From contig JAJEKV010000110.1 in assembly GCA_021234155.1 (NCBI GenBank), positions 2,514,338 to 2,578,337 on the forward strand: a DNA stretch of 64,000 bases, read 5' to 3'. The translations under genes were made by a program, and so were the position numbers. Source of the DNA: Isoetes taiwanensis. Lineage: Eukaryota > Streptophyta > Lycopodiopsida > Isoetales > Isoetaceae. Shown in pieces: positions 32,820 through 43,969 of this stretch; position 1 is the stretch's first letter; each line of letters starts with the position of its first letter. The notes below the pieces were generated by a model. It was not told the origin of the DNA. It made no database searches and saw only the letters and a list, made by a program, of their open reading frames with translations.

Positions 32820-34243
32820 TTAAGGTGAAAACCTAACCCAAAACCTAATTCAAATTTAGGGCTTAATCTAATATTAAAAGGAGTTAAAATATTAAATTAG
32901 TTAACATTAACCAATTTGGAGTTGCCACCTGGCCCAAATCGATTGGGCAAGGGAGAGTTGCAGTGGGACCGAAATTGGGGTTTTATAACCCCATTTGCCG
33001 CAATTCGAATTGGGGGAGGAGGAGCTGCTGTTCCACCCTGTTCCAGCCAGAAGGATGGAGAACCAGAGAGATAGTGGATCTAGCTATGATCCCGATTAGT
33101 ACGTAGATAGCTTGGATTCCTAGATAGTCATAGGACTAACCCTTGTATGCTCAGAAGATAGCTATGATTAACCCTTGTATGAATAGATGTATGGTTAATC
33201 TCTATTTTATGTTCTATTCGAAGTTATGGATGGATGGATGGATAATGATAGTTCTCTTTCTGTTCCTCCTGTGTTGTATGGGTAATTGGGGGGTAGAGAC
33301 CTAAAGGCCATCTAGAAGTAGAGATGTTCCTAGTTAGAACACTTAAAACCCAGTATATGCGGCCTGTGCACAAGAGCCAAACTGGTTGTAGATGCTATGA
33401 TGTGGTTCCGCACCAGATAACGAGTATGATGGTGAATCGGGGGTGGGGTCTTGCCTAGCGCGGCTATAGAACTCCTATAGTGTGCTAGGCTTATAGCCGG
33501 TCACTGTGTGTGGGCCGGGTATGGGTCTGACACTCGCTGGGCCGGAGGGATGTGCCTATATGGATGCCCTGGGCTCGAACGGGTTGGTGAGCTGGCCTTG
33601 AGATTTAGGGGAGTAAGTCGGGTACGGATGCGGGGGTCACTAAGGAGGCACGTGTTCTCTAGCACACCCAGGGATCCGTCATGCTCGAGCAGAAGATGCC
33701 TCTCTGACTTGCCTCATCGGACCGGGGAGATGTAACCCAGAGTAGTCCCGTAGGGTGATTCCTTGGGATTGCATCTCCAGAGGGCTACAAGCACGTCATA
33801 GCATGATTCAACCTATCTACAAAGTGTGCACAGGAGGGGCAGATGGAGTGGACTACCCTAGCCATTGTCTTATGCCAGCCAACGCCATGTTATACCTCTG
33901 TCTGCTGTTATCTTGAGGCCCTGACCGTCAGTCGCCCCCATGGAGTCTGAGCCCGGGGTAGAGCCCTTAGTTATGGTGTATTTCCTTTGTTATGTTGGTA
34001 TTCTATTGTATTATTATTTAGTATTGTTGCTAGGTGCTAACATGTACATACGCTTCCGCTATATAGGATTCCTATAGAAGGCGTGGGACGAATGACACCT
34101 CCGTGTCCTTCACCCAGACACTTGGCCATCACAAGTGGTCCGAATCAGACGGAGGGCCTTTCCATGGTGATGGATTCGCCATGGGAGGGGAATTTCCCGT
34201 ATTTATATGATGGGAGCATCGTATAGATTCGGGGAGCGTCACA
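32820..34243 (+). repeat. Main body of the solo gypsy LTR
   Basis: Continues the LTR after Helitron E. It shares with the minus-strand LTR at 45730-51405 the blocks CACCTGGCCCAAATCGATTG, GGTAGAGACCTAAAGG and, near the end, CTTCCGCTATATAGGA, GGGACGAATGACACCTCCGT and GATGGGAGCATCGTATA. Its short frames (for example 33508-33735) are not conserved between copies and are not genes. Confidence 0.8.
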
Positions 34244-34340
34244 ACATCCAACTCCATATGAACAGGTATTTTGCTTTCTCTGAATCTTCCCATTTTGATT
34301 TTTTCGATCATATGCAGCTTAATCCTTTGCTTTGCTGCAG

Positions 34341-34455
34341 TGTTCTCGCTTGAAAGTGCTTTTCGTTGTTGTTTCTCTGATTTTTCCTGCACAAATGCCA
34401 TTACATATAAACACTTATTGGACAAGGATCTTGGCCTCAGAAGCTCAATGAACAG
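34341..34455 (+). pseudogene. Exon-like fragment in Helitron F
   Basis: A 115-bp segment bounded by TTTGCTGCAG and AATGAACAG/GTGATT, open in one frame (SLESAFRCCFSDFSCTNA). The words around its donor (ATGAACAGGT, TTTGCTTTCT) are duplicated about 190 bp upstream at 34255-34280. The family is not recognised. Confidence 0.35.
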
Positions 34456-34485
34456 GTGATTTGCTTTCTATTCTATTATGTTGTA

Positions 34486-34570
34486 TAGAATAGAATAGAA
34501 TAGAATAGAATAGAATAGAATAGAATAGAATAGAATAGAATAGAATAGAATAGAATAGAATAGAATAGAA
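34486..34570. repeat. (TAGAA)17 microsatellite
   Basis: Seventeen uninterrupted TAGAA units. Just upstream (34468-34477) are two inverted units (TTCTATTCTA), so the edge can form a hairpin. The unit is the complement of the LINE tail found at 4665 and 27020, but no LINE sequence adjoins it. Confidence 0.95.
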
Positions 34571-34679
34571 GAATGAGCATGCTTCTCAACATAAGAATTT
34601 ATTGATACCATATAATAGTAGCTTTTTAGATTTTTTTGGCTCCGTTTTGCAGCTAATACTTTTGAATTCCTCTAAACAG

Positions 34680-34830
34680 TAGGATATTTGATTCGATAGA
34701 AATCCCCCTATGATCTTCCTATGATTTCCCTATGACTTTGAAAGTTTTGGCAGCCAGAAAAATTCCTGGTTTTCCAAAAATCAGGAAAGATTTTTAAGGT
34801 ATGCTTTCCTAAGATAAAATTTCCACTTTG
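34680..34830 (+). repeat. Copy of the Helitron 5' subterminal block
   Basis: CCTATGATTTCCCTATGAC, AAGTTTTGGCAGCCAGAAAA and TTTTCCAAAAATCAGG resemble 27885-27950 and 28550-28610. It could mark an alternative 5' end of Helitron F or an older Helitron fragment. Confidence 0.5.
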
Positions 34831-34866
34831 CGCATGCATTGCAACAATTTTTCTCCTTTTGTGTAG

Positions 34867-35193
34867 ATGGCATTCCGGAAGATAGATTTCGCTTCCAGGT
34901 TGCAGCCTAATCGGTTGACATCGAGTTTTAGAGGCATTAATTGAATCCTTCGATTGCAGGCTGTGCTTTCTTCTATAGAAGGTGGACCTGCAGCATGTGC
35001 TGAGATAGTTACAGGAGACGAGATAGTACAAATGAATGGTAAGAATAAAACTTGCAATCAATATCATTTATGGAGCCTGATATCTTCTTGATCTGTCTAG
35101 AGGAAGTTGTCAAAGACGTGAATGGTGAAGATACAGCAAGTAAGCTCCGGGACCAAGCTGGGATTTTAGTCTCTTTCACATCAAGACGACAAA
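34867..35193 (+). pseudogene. Captured three-exon PDZ-like segment in Helitron F
   Basis: Three exons splice in frame: 34867-34898 (GIPEDRFRFQ), 34960-35038 (AVLSSIEGGPAACAEIVTGD and on) and 35101-about 35193 (EVVKDVNGEDTASKLRD). Together they give the GGPA...A-I...GDEIV.MN...S.LR pattern of a PDZ domain, as in plant C-terminal processing proteases and Deg-like proteins. Introns are GT-AG except that the last donor is unclear. No protease catalytic part is present. The in-frame joins indicate a genuine host gene copied into the element; the exact parent is not identified. Confidence 0.5.
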
Positions 35194-36145
35194 TAAGTAT
35201 TCTATATGCACCAAAAGCTACTCATCCATTTTGCTCATCCATTTTGCATGTCTTAGAATATCAATTCGGTTGCATTATTCATGTCAATTGTTGCATTTTT
35301 ATTATTGTTTATGACAAGCATTTATTCCAGGCATGTTAAACGTGCTCCTATGTTCTTATGGCTTCTCTTAGGTTGTTGAGTTTCCTTTTTAACTCTCACA
35401 AGGAGAATTTAATAAGTAAGAAGGCATTGTATCATGTAATTCCATGTATAGCTGCTACTCTTGAACAAATTCTTTAGTAGTTGAGGTTGTTAGGAGCTAA
35501 TAGGTTTCTGCTAAATTGTTCAGAGCTGCTATCTTTCGTGGCTAACATTGCTATTCTATTGGTTAACATGAAACAGACAGTTACAAAAGTGGATAGATGC
35601 GCAGTTTCTAAAGAGTCTTCTACAAATTAATCACTGTTCAGTTGACTTTCCAAAATCTCAGACCCATTAATAAGCTGCCCTTAATAATCCCCTGTGCTCT
35701 CTGCGGTTGCAAATATGGCATATCTCACTTGCTTCATATTAGAAGAATCTCACTTTAGAGAAGTTTCTAGAGTCAATGAAGAAAATCCCAAAGACCTTTC
35801 CTAAGTAGAACATTTGACAGTGACTGCTATAAATTTTGCATGCCTGTAATGCGAAACATCGTGAAATTGCATATAAGGTGTGCCTTCTTGAGATCTGTTA
35901 GCAGACAACTTAAGTTGATTGAATTCTTTACTTTTAGACCATTTCCAATCTAGGCAAAATATAATCCAATTTCACTGCTCCCAGCCTATTAGCAGACCAT
36001 TTTTAGTACCCTGAATTTTAATGGCCAGACAGCCAAGGCCAAAATTATTGCATTAAAAGTCAACCTATTGTTATTATCAAGAAATGTGCCTTGCTTTCTT
36101 TCTGTCACAATTTTGCTGTCCATTTTAAATGTTGTGTTCCATGTT

Positions 36146-36166
36146 CTATTCTATTCTATTCTATTC
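36146..36166 (+). repeat. (TTCTA)4 microsatellite
   Basis: Four TTCTA units matching the tail of the LINE family, with no LINE sequence attached. It may be a severely truncated insertion or a chance microsatellite. Confidence 0.8.
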
Positions 36167-36597
36167 CTTTTTCCATAAACATACTTGACTAAAAGGTTGA
36201 TAAACATGACTGTTATGATTAGCAGGCGGTGCACCTATGTACATTTCTGAAATTTCCCCTTCTGACATTCATAGTACCGAGATACTAGCTTCACATCTTT
36301 CAGAAACTATAAGCATTTTGCAGTTCCAAAGTCACTCTGTAACGATCTGCTCACTCTAGCCCTCACAAGCTGAAATTTCTAAGACTGATCTGTAGGCTGT
36401 AGTTTGGGCAAGAAATATTTTATCCAGCTTTGCTAAAACAATTTAACATGACGCCTTTATGAATCCCGAGTTTTACAAAATTCATTTCACATTAACAATC
36501 ATGCTGGGATATAACAAACCATTGCACTAGGTTTACTTTTGTAGATCAGCATGTTTTCACTTCCTTTCTCGAGCCTGAGATATTTTATTTCTTGCAG

Positions 36598-36710
36598 ATA
36601 CTTTGAGGATGCAATTAATTTTGGCAAATGGCCTTTCTTAGTATTCGACAAGGAGGAATATGAAAAGCTGAGGCTTCAAAAGAATCATTCTGCTCTCCCA
36701 TGTCGGCGAG
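36598..36710 (+). pseudogene. Exon-like fragment in Helitron F
   Basis: A 113-bp segment between TTCTTGCAG and CGGCGAG/GTCTGA encodes YFEDAINFGKWPFLVFDKEE followed by a basic tail. Borders and composition are exon-like. It may belong to the same captured gene as the PDZ-like exons 1.4 kb upstream, but that cannot be shown. The family is not recognised. Confidence 0.4.
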
Positions 36711-39500
36711 GTCTGATCTATTTCTTGCATGCTTTTTTATTGGATTATTTAAAGGTGTGCATAGCTATGTACCTAAACATGCAATGATGTAATATTAGAG
36801 AAAGCTAGAATAACATGTTGATGATTACATGGAACATCTTAACATGGGGTTAAAGGCTTAAAGGACAATGTTGAGGACAAGCCATATTGAAAGATCCTAA
36901 AAGCGGATGAGTGTGAGGGATGAGTGTGCCAAATGAATTTTATGCTTGCTCCAACCTCTAAATAAATACAGTATACAAGGCACCATGAGACATTGGAGAA
37001 TTTTAAGCATGTATAATTCAGAGCTATTCATGAAACCACACATTTTCTGTAATGTGGCCATCATAGAGAATGGTCATAGAGGAATGAGTGCATATCTTTC
37101 CAGTTGGAGATAGTACAATGCTTTTACCATCATAGAAAATAGAGGACAAGACAAGTTTGTGGCCATCGCAGAAAGGAGAGGAAAGAGTTAATTAAGACCT
37201 TTGCTGATCATCAGCAAATTGGGGACTATCATCATCATTCATCAATTTTATCTTATTTGTAGACATTCGTGACTTTGTTGCCGTTGCTTTCTCTATGGTT
37301 CTTTATTGTTTACAGATATCTCCATCAAACTAAGCCTTGATATATTGTTTATTTATATGTCCACCAATATGAGCTTTTTTACTTAGCATTTTTATTATGG
37401 GAAAGATGAGTTGGATCAGATTTACACATTATAGCACCTACTTCAATCATTGATTCTCATATGTTCCGTATGCACACGCATTCAGGTCGGCATGCCATAT
37501 ATTAGAAGTCCTGCTACAAGATAGAGGGATGATGATAAAGCTGCACAACATATGACTTTCTATGCATAGGCATTCAAGTTGGCATACTATATTTAGAAGT
37601 CATGCTACATATGATCAGTACTAACAACATGACATGTTCTATTGTCTTTTGTTGAGCTTTATTTCTCCCATGCTATGCGACATTTCAAAGCATAAGATTT
37701 TCTTGCATAATTGTCTCTTAGCAATCAACATGCTATGTTGTATTATGTTTTCTTGAGCTTTATCTCTTGCATGCTATAGGTGAACATTCCCACCCTCCTA
37801 TTCCAGATAAATTTAAAGCCACCCTCCCACTTAAGCAAAAATAAGACACCCTTCCCTAAGCACAAACAAAATTCTAAGACACTAACGTAAAATATTCCCC
37901 CTTTATGAAGCAAAAATAACCCTTCCCTAAGCAAAAACAAAACACAAAAATTGTAATAGGACTAAGCGCATTCCGCATGACCAAATTGTTGCCTTTTATT
38001 CTTAGGATGGGTCCTAGATCAACACATATCAGCCGAAGTGAAGTGGTATTCTCATTGAGCTCTTTGAAAAATCATTGAGTACAAATTGGCTTCCCCCCAC
38101 TAGGTTAAGGAATTTGAAAATCATTGATATATAGAAAATGCTCCGAAACTAGACAATCATCGAGAGCATATCAAATAAAAGGTAAAAGTATAATCCATCT
38201 GCTATAAATATCGAACCAAGGCAAAGGTCGTGGCTAAGGTAACCTTCTTTATATGGCAATCAATAGGCCTTCAAGAGCCCTTCGCACAATACTGTCACGA
38301 CCCCATATTCATGTTTGTGAAGAACATATGTATGCAAGTAGAGAGTTCTCGTCTCGTCGCAATTTTCGAAAGGTATGACAACGATCGCAAAACTGCTAAT
38401 TGAGACCAGCTGAAAAAACCTGCAAGCTCAAAATTGCTCTCCAGTTAAATGTTAGTAAGTGATTTAGGGACTTTCATGATATAGCCAACTAGAAAAGATA
38501 TCCATGAGTCATCCACTCGAATAGAGACTAGAAAACCAACATAAAGAAACATCGCTGAACTAGAAAGAACATCCATATGATGCCACCTCGGAGGCTACAA
38601 TGCCACGCCGAGAAAATAAATAACAAGTAGCCGACAAATTGGGGCAAGACTCCCCATAGGTATCCCAGAGGCCATCAAATGCCACGCTGAGAAAATATAC
38701 AAATTAGACAGCCGACCAATTCCAGCTGGTGCTGCCTCGGAGGCTACAACACCACGCCGAGAATATATATATAAAAAATCTATAATCCAAACATAGATGG
38801 CTGATCATGAACATCAAATCCTGCTAGTCAGAGGCTTCAATCCTACCTAAGAGATAAAGTTCACAAGTACCAAATCGAACAAACATCTGACTACTTACCA
38901 CATGAGTTCCAGATCAACACATAGGGGAGGGTGGGATGGGACACTAGAAGCAAGAGAAGATGGAGCAACCAAGATAGGAGCTCAAGAGAATGCCGATAAC
39001 CTACCATGGGGATATAAATAGAGCCAACAGGAATAGGCGTCCCCATCCAAAGAATGTTGGTTCTATTGCTATCGCAATAGAACCATGGCATTATGTTGCT
39101 ATACGGCCAAAAGCTACGCCCTTCCTCATAATATGTGACCGCCCTTTCATTTCTTGGCACGAAAATTATGAAGCTAACAAGGCATTTCTAAGAAGAGGAC
39201 AAAAGTATACACATCCATGCGCCACATACAATGAAGAGAACTTTGTGCCCTCATACAATGCACGAAAATGTTGGATCTTTAACTATTTGGCAATTCTTCA
39301 AGAACTAGAAAGCACACGTACTTCATCTCTGAATCCCTAAATTATCTAGAAGAAGACATAGGCTCATGTACGCACATATCTAATACAACAATAGTACACA
39401 AATGAACAATTATCACCATGTAATGAACATCCAACTTAGACAATAATATAGAAAGAGCATGGTTGACAATCCTACATATGTTACTAAATCCTACATCTTA
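36711..39500. other. Right part of Helitron F, no gene
   Basis: AT-rich sequence with local repeats: AAAATAAGACACCCTTCCC-type words at 37815-37930, and CCACGCCGAGAAAATA at about 38605, 38690 and 38755. Frames at 38891-39340 overlap on both strands and match no family I know. Confidence 0.45.
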
Positions 39501-39526
39501 TGATTGTATAATAAAATTGTATTTAC

Positions 39527-39554
39527 GCCCGGCAATGCCGGGCTCCATAACTAG
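39527..39554 (+). other. Helitron 3' terminus (hairpin + CTAG)
   Basis: GCCCGGCAATGCCGGGC folds into a 7-bp stem with a 3-base loop, followed by TCCATAACTAG and then T. It matches the termini at 32792-32819 and (minus strand) 51406-51433. Confidence 0.85.
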
Positions 39555-39679
39555 TTTTGTTTAAACCGACAAAATGATGTGCTTTATTGCTACTTACAAG
39601 ATTTTTAGGAAAATATCCTCTAATTTGCCGGATTTAACAAGTATTTTACAAAATTTTGACCGAAATTTTTCCGTATCTA

Positions 39680-40390
39680 TATTAGAAACCGGATTTTAAC
39701 AACCTTAACCGGAAATTCTGGGGAGGAACCCCCCCCCCCCAAATTTGGAGCCTTTGCTACAACTCTTAGAGCTCCGAGGTCGTATTCCCGTCTCTGCCTT
39801 TTGGTTTTACCACCAGTTTCCCATTCTAATCCAAGTAGATAACAAGTCCATCTCGTGTCCCATTCTTTCTTTTTCACCACTTGATGTGCTGGAGTAAGAT
39901 CAAGATCTAGCCAAATCTTGGCCCTTTTTCGCAGATCTATGCAGAATTCTGTCTTGCGATCTGATCTAAACTTCACCAAAATTGGCCTATAGCCATCAGG
40001 TTTACCAATCTTTCTACAAAATATATGCTGTGGTTCGTGGAGATGCATGGTCTCCTTAAAGAAATGGTCTACAGTTTGCTCAGTGTCTTCATTCTCAGAT
40101 TTTGGTATGGTGCTGCAATAATATCAGCCAGTTCCAAGTGTATAGTATATATTCTGCTTTGTTACCTCAGAATCATGAATCGTTTTGGATAGGAGAGGTT
40201 TAAGTTCAGTTTCTTGGATGCCCTTAATTCATAATTTTGAGTTGCTAAATCCTATACTATGAGTCCAGATTTTATCATTTCGTCTTTCATGTCCTGAAGC
40301 ATGCTCATGATTGTCTCTTCATCCTCTGACTTTCCCTTGCTTCCCTTTGCCCCCTCATCATATTTCACGATGCTATAGTGACGGTTGACG
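39680..40390 (-). pseudogene. LINE ORF1-like fragment
   Basis: The minus strand encodes, in shifted frames, an acidic N-terminal helical part (SEDEETIMSMLQDMKDEMIK, near 40340-40270) and then MHLHEPQHIFCRK, KPDGYRPILVKFRSD and a WLDLDLTP segment (40048-39870). The LINE at 46945 has the same order (TMHLFEPQFISG, KPRNNRPILMKFRS, WLDNFLTP), so this is a diverged ORF1 of the same clade. A C-run lies at about 39730. No ORF2 is attached. Confidence 0.7.
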
Positions 40391-41095
40391 ACGATGTTAC
40401 AGAAGGGCGCTACAAAACAACGTTACAGGCAGCAATACGTACTTGTTGTTTTCTAGTTAATTGGGGGGGGAGGGGACTAGCAAAAGTCACACCAGAAGGT
40501 TGATGGCTTGCACCATTACTTCCACTTTTACTTTCAAAGTTTGTGGTGTAGCCTATTTTGGGAGCGGGTTCAAATCCTTTAAGATGCATTTTGTGAATCT
40601 GGTGTTGCTATTCAATGTTACAAGGATCATATATATTTTGGCTCGAACTTATCTTTAACTTCATGGTTATGGTTGAATAGTCATAGTGTGGCGTAAGCAT
40701 CGTTAGTCTCCTAAATTTCCAATCACAATCCTTATTTTCTGGTTCGAATTTTTTTTTTGCCGGCAAACAAATTGTGGGGTTTCCTTCAAAATCCGGCAAA
40801 TAATCTTGAGTTTATATTCAAACTCCGATGGAGCATGACACTTATCGGCAAATTATCTAGTTAGAGCTCTTGGGGATTTCGAAGCCTGGTGTGGGGTTTG
40901 ACCCCGTAAAAAAAACACTGGGCTATGGATATGAATGGATGAGGCATGAGACCAGGAATATTCCCTGATCTAATGCACGAGAATTAGGGATGGGCCTAAT
41001 GAAAGCCTCAAAAACCCCAAAAAATCCCTCCTCCCACAATTCCGAACTAAGTTAGATATCAAAACCCAGGCTGTAGTTTGGTCTGTTTCAGAAAA
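40391..41095. other. Upstream region of the GDSL gene
   Basis: No gene is seen. 40738-40860 has TTGCCGGCAAACAAATT and AAATCCGGCAAATAATC repeats that resemble 39625-39700. Core promoter signals are not distinctive; I do not call a TATA box. Confidence 0.4.
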
Positions 41096-42673
41096 ATGGA
41101 GTGCAGATCGCCCGCTTCGGCGGTCATTCTTACAGCAGCTATCATCATCTGGATGTCTGATATGGCACAGAGCTATAATATTTCCTGCCTCATTGTTTTT
41201 GGCGATTCTACAGTTGATGTAGGCAACAACAATTACATGCATACCATTTTCAAAGCAAATTTCCTTCCTTATGGAAGAGATCACAATGCTGGAGAGCCGA
41301 CAGGCCGATTTTCAAATGGTCTTTTGGCAGTGGATTTTCTCGGTAAAATCTCTTATATTCCTTGATCTTATATGCAATGTTTAAGAATTCCGTTCTTCTG
41401 ATGTATTTTTCGGATTTTGCAGCTTCTAAGTTGGGACTGCCATATCCTACTGCTTTTTTATCTCCGGAAGCTGAAGGTCGACAAATTATTCATGGGATAA
41501 GCTTCGCATCAGCTGGTTCTGGATTTTTGGACTCCACATCGGCTGCCTTGGTAAGAGATTTTAGATCCTGTTTCACAGTTACAATCCATGATAAAATTTT
41601 AAACCTAATCCTCTGTTTTCTTCATATATGTATACATATAGCATGCAGTTTCCTTTTCTCAGCAAATGCAATGGCATGAGGGATATATAAAGAATCTAGA
41701 GCTTGAGATCGGTCCAATGCTTGCTCAATCTACTATTGCAAATGCATTATATCTCATAAGCACAGGGGCAAACGATTATATTCTGAATTATTATATGGAT
41801 CCATTTAGCAAGACTCCGAGAGACCTTCATACTTTTCAGGATCATCTTACTTCTGCCGTTGTGACTAATATTGAGGTAAATACTCCTTGAATTAGGTTAG
41901 ATATAGCTGTAGTGTAATTTTTGTAAACTTACAGGGATTACATAAGAAAGGGGCTCGAAATATTGCCGTAGTTTCTTTTCCCCCAATTGGATGTCTTCCA
42001 TGGATGAGAATCATATACCAGAGCAGAAACGAATGTGTTGCAATTCAGAATGAAGAAGCTAAAGAATCTAACGAAAACCTTAAATTGGCATTATCATCTT
42101 TGAGGTTCAACCTTCCTGGACTGAAGGTAGCATATCTGGACATATATGATTTTCTTCTTCAGATCGTTCTGAATCCGACCAAGTACGGTAATGTTCTTAG
42201 CAGATCCTCGTTGATTGTGTAAGATTGATGTTTAGGTCATTTATTGTTAGTCTGTGTTTGGTAGGATTTATTGTTAGTCTGTGTTTGCTAGGATTTGTGT
42301 TTAAATTTATTCTTAGATTATTTATGTATTCTTAATCTGTTTTCCAGGGTTTGAGTCAAGTGCAGATGGTTGTTGTGGGAAGGGTTTGCCTTCTGCCTCA
42401 GTTTTATGCCAAGCTTTGAAAGGGTTTAGCTGCCTGGATGCAACTAAGTACGTTTTCTGGGATAGTTTTCATCCAACACAAACGACTTATAGGATGATGG
42501 CAGAAGTTTTGCATCAACAAATTTTGCAGGGGATGATGAATACCACCAACACTACTCGTTTGCCTAATCCGCAGTCCAGAAATAATAACATGACTAACTT
42601 GCAGTTCAGACTTAATATAAATGCCTTGATTATTGTTGCTTCGATTGTGGTTTCCAGCATCATCTTTACGTGA
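41096..42673 (+). CDS. GDSL esterase/lipase (SGNH hydrolase), five exons
   Basis: Exons 41096-41342, 41423-41550, 41642-41875, 41935-42187 and 42348-42673 join to 395 residues with GT-AG introns of 80, 91, 59 and 160 bp. The family hydrolyses ester bonds of lipids, cutin precursors or acylated carbohydrates, mostly outside the cell. An N-terminal hydrophobic stretch (residues 10-20) fits a signal peptide. The conserved blocks are all present: FGDS with nucleophile Ser38 followed by DVGNNN, Gly near residue 114, GAND (Asn169), and WDSFHP with Asp326 and His329. Length is normal to slightly long. The C-terminus adds an Asn/Thr-rich stretch and a hydrophobic tail (about 377-395) that could be a GPI-anchor signal. 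This is the only apparently intact host gene; the substrate cannot be told. Confidence 0.93.
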
Positions 42674-43260
42674 TGAGGCTTTTCATTCAATTCTTTCTAG
42701 AGATACAAAGGGACGTCATAAACAAAAGCATCATCTATGCTATGGACATTAGGCAGATGACTTTTCCCATGATGATGTCAGAAACAGCATATTCCACGAA
42801 TACATGTTTTTTTGTTTTTGTTGCAGGAGTTAGGTTTAAGAAATTTTCAATTGGAAAATGCCTCATATTGTTTGGCCCGTGTAAGTGATTATTAAAATAT
42901 ATCTCCTGCCTTGATATTGGTAGAAGGTGCACACTATATGGGTGCATAGGTTCTTATTCATCCAATTACTATCCAAAATATCTAGTCTAGATATAAAACA
43001 ATGTTGGCTGAACAAAAAAGTTGTTACAAACTTACTCTTGCAAGCAATTCTAAAGTCCAAGATTTCTTTGTTTGAACAAACTATTCCATTACCTTAGACT
43101 ATGGCATTAAAGTGTCTTACATAGTTACATGCCTATGATTATCTTGTAATACGTCAAGGTAAGTTGGTGTTGATTCTTGTTTTTTTGGCCAATGATATCG
43201 TGCCACGTTGCAACCATTCTAATCATGAATGGAAAATCGATGTAGCATTCTTGGCTAACC
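42674..43260. other. 3' flank of the GDSL gene
   Basis: AT-rich, without a clear polyadenylation signal that I would single out. It holds only short unconvincing frames. Confidence 0.4.
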
Positions 43261-43264
43261 TGTT

Positions 43265-43515
43265 ACAACCGGTTACCTCTGTTTTAGCTCTGTACAGTCG
43301 AGGAAGGCACGAAACCGGCGGAGCTCCAAGCCATAGCCATAGCCAGAGCTCAGGCAGATTTTCAAGCCATACCTTTTGCTTTACCGTTACCTCAGATTTT
43401 CAAGTCTTAGCCTCAGATTTTCAAGCTGTTACCTCTGCTTTACCTCTGTGCAGTCGAGGAAGGTGGGAAACGGCAGAGCTCTCCGGGATGTCAGCAGTGC
43501 AGCCATAGCCAGATC
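43265..43515 (+). repeat. Diverged internal duplication
   Basis: GTTACCTCTGYTTTASCTCTG and CAGTCGAGGAAGG occur at about 43275-43307 and 43425-43463, and GATTTTCAAG words lie between. The 114-residue frame across it (43164-43508) has the matching peptide repeat but no recognised domain. Confidence 0.6.
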
Positions 43516-43769
43516 TCCGGCAGAACTGCAAGCCAAGCTTATCTGAACCTAAACTCGCCATAACCAAAACCTGAAGACGCGAAAATTTCTTCTTACCTTG
43601 ATGTTGTGGAATGGTGAGGTAGGTGGATTCGGTGTAGCGGCGGTGGCTCTTGCCCGGTGACACGCTAGCGATAGCCGACTGCCCCGCTACAGGAATCCCT
43701 CCCTCTTCCCATTCCACATTACTTAGTGTTTTGACTTCATATCTTCATCTAATAAATTCACATCTTGTG

Positions 43770-43796
43770 ATTTATTTATTTATTTATTTATTTAAA
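43770..43796. repeat. (ATTT)n microsatellite
   Basis: Six tandem ATTT units in an AT-rich spacer. Confidence 0.85.
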
Positions 43797-43969
43797 TGTC
43801 TAGTGCTCACTTAGGACCTTGAAAGGCCATGGAGCAAATATTCACAACTTTAACAAAAATGTACGGTGTGTATCCACCCTGTTCATAGAATGGTTCCAGA
43901 TTTGTTGTATTGAATGTATATTATAATGTCCAATCACTAGGCCCGTCATTCATGACTAATCCTGGACAA

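Larger units (their letters stand above)
28362..34243 (+). mobile_element. Solo Ty3/gypsy LTR, interrupted by Helitron E
   Basis: Begins TGTGATGTTCC at 28362 and ends GGAGCGTCACA at 34243, the TGTGAC...GTCACA ends of the gypsy LTRs at 45730-55795 and 61455-63202. Removing Helitron E (28481-32819) leaves about 1.54 kb, similar to the intact 1748-bp LTR at 61455-63202. GCATC (28357-28361) and ACATC (34244-34248) flank it, a 5-bp duplication with one change. No primer site or polypurine tract adjoins it, so it is a solo LTR left by recombination. Confidence 0.78.
27824..39554 (+). mobile_element. Helitron-like element F (interrupted by a solo LTR)
   Basis: The right terminus is clear: GCCCGGCAATGCCGGGC (hairpin at about 39527-39543), eight bases, then CTAG at 39551-39554 followed by T. 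This is the Helitron 3' signature (hairpin, CTRR, T). The best left end is TC at 27824, preceded by A. The following 200 bp (GGTTTTGGCAGCCGGTAAAA, TATCCAAAAATCG) match the start region of Helitron E. The solo LTR 28362-34243 lies inside. An alternative left end exists near 34660-34690, where the same subterminal block recurs. It carries host exon fragments and no Rep/helicase, so it is non-autonomous. Confidence 0.6.

Noticed and set aside
33508-33735. Gene in the GC-rich part of the solo LTR
   Set aside because: The homologous LTRs at 45730-47000 and 61455-63202 do not keep the frame.
34486-34570. LINE 3' end on the minus strand at the TAGAA microsatellite
   Set aside because: No LINE 3' UTR sequence lies on either side, so only the microsatellite can be supported.
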